From JACRCE01 sp038043305 (GTDB taxonomy: Bacteria > Desulfobacterota > GWC2-55-46), in assembly GCA_038043305.1 (NCBI GenBank), contig JBBTCG010000211.1, forward strand, positions 1 to 13,143: DNA of 13,143 nt. Reading direction: 5' to 3'. The notes under the pieces were generated by a model. The model made no database searches and was not told the origin of the DNA. It was given only the letters and a program-made list of their open reading frames with translations. Below, piece after piece: positions 13,052 to 13,143 of this stretch. Each line of letters begins with the position of its first letter. Within the stretch, counting starts at the first letter, position 1. A program made the position numbers and the translations under genes.

Positions 13052-13143
13052 AAGGCCGTGATGCGGCCGTGACCGTGAACCGTTAAAAGATTCAACCCCC
13101 AACCCCCAACCCCCTAAATCCCCCTTATCAGGGGGACTTTATC
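13052..13143. repeat. Dispersed C5/G5-tract element, copy F (right end cut by window)
   Basis: It begins directly after the HD-GYP stop: AAAGGCCGTGATGCGGCCGT, GACCGTGAACCGTTAAAAG, then ATTCAA and four C5 tracts, then CCCCCTTATCAGGGGG and ACTTTATC at the window edge. The ACCGTG-rich end faces the gene, but the core is inverted relative to copies D and E. An extra AACCCCC unit distinguishes it from the other copies. Confidence 0.86.
13096..13124 (-). other. G-quadruplex motif within copy F
   Basis: On the minus strand, four G5 tracts are separated by 5, 2 and 2 nt, a strong intramolecular G-quadruplex pattern. Other visible copies have three consecutive tracts, plus the hairpin partner, so this is the only one here with four in a row. 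Confidence 0.6.

Noticed and set aside
1..13143. tRNA, rRNA and riboswitch search by eye
   Set aside because: No cloverleaf, rRNA or recognised riboswitch pattern was seen in the intergenic stretches, which are mostly occupied by the repeat elements and promoters.

Overview
The window looks like part of a draft chromosome from a moderately GC-rich, Gram-negative-type environmental bacterium. The only hints to lineage are the gene set (pyruvoyl arginine decarboxylase, bacterial deoxyhypusine-synthase homologue, RtcB with archease, a large PAS/GAF hybrid kinase with an HD-GYP regulator) and the C5/G5-tract intergenic repeats. A Desulfobacterota- or Nitrospirota-like groundwater or sediment organism would fit, but this is inference. 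A run of exactly 100 N (7877-7976) marks a scaffold gap of unknown true length.

Left part (70-5390, all minus strand): recJ (ssDNA exonuclease) is followed by slt (membrane-anchored lytic transglycosylase), a deoxyhypusine/homospermidine-synthase-like gene, agmatinase-like speB and pyruvoyl-dependent arginine decarboxylase pdaD. The last three form a compact polyamine cluster: arginine to agmatine (PdaD), agmatine to putrescine (SpeB), then NAD-dependent aminobutyl transfer by the DHS-like enzyme, probably giving homospermidine or a related polyamine. slt and the DHS-like gene are 1 nt apart and share a strong sigma70-type promoter upstream of slt. recJ has its own promoter, placed so that its mRNA may be leaderless.

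Middle part (5540-8104, plus strand): an exported or membrane-anchored YqgE/AlgH (UPF0301) protein, the RNA ligase RtcB and its activator archease form a tight operon. Archease runs into the scaffold gap. A 41-residue C-terminal tail of another, unrecognised reading frame emerges on the far side.

Right part (8451-13051, plus strand): a 1176-residue hybrid sensor kinase (periplasmic sensor, HAMP, PAS, GAF, PAS, HisKA, HATPase, REC) overlaps by 4 nt a REC/HD-GYP response regulator. Together they form a signalling pair expected to lower cyclic di-GMP.

The most distinctive structure is a family of six dispersed, MITE/REP-like elements (1-67, 1616-1706, 3635-3692, 5431-5535, 8214-8300, 13052-13143). 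Each has a core of C5/G5 tracts with a CCCCCT/AGGGGG hairpin, bounded on one or both sides by short ACCGTG(A) tandem units. They sit flush against gene ends: one supplies the recJ stop codon, one ends against the speB ATG inside the polyamine cluster, and one fills the space between the divergent recJ and algH promoters. A separate 26-bp perfect inverted repeat lies inside the coding sequence of slt.
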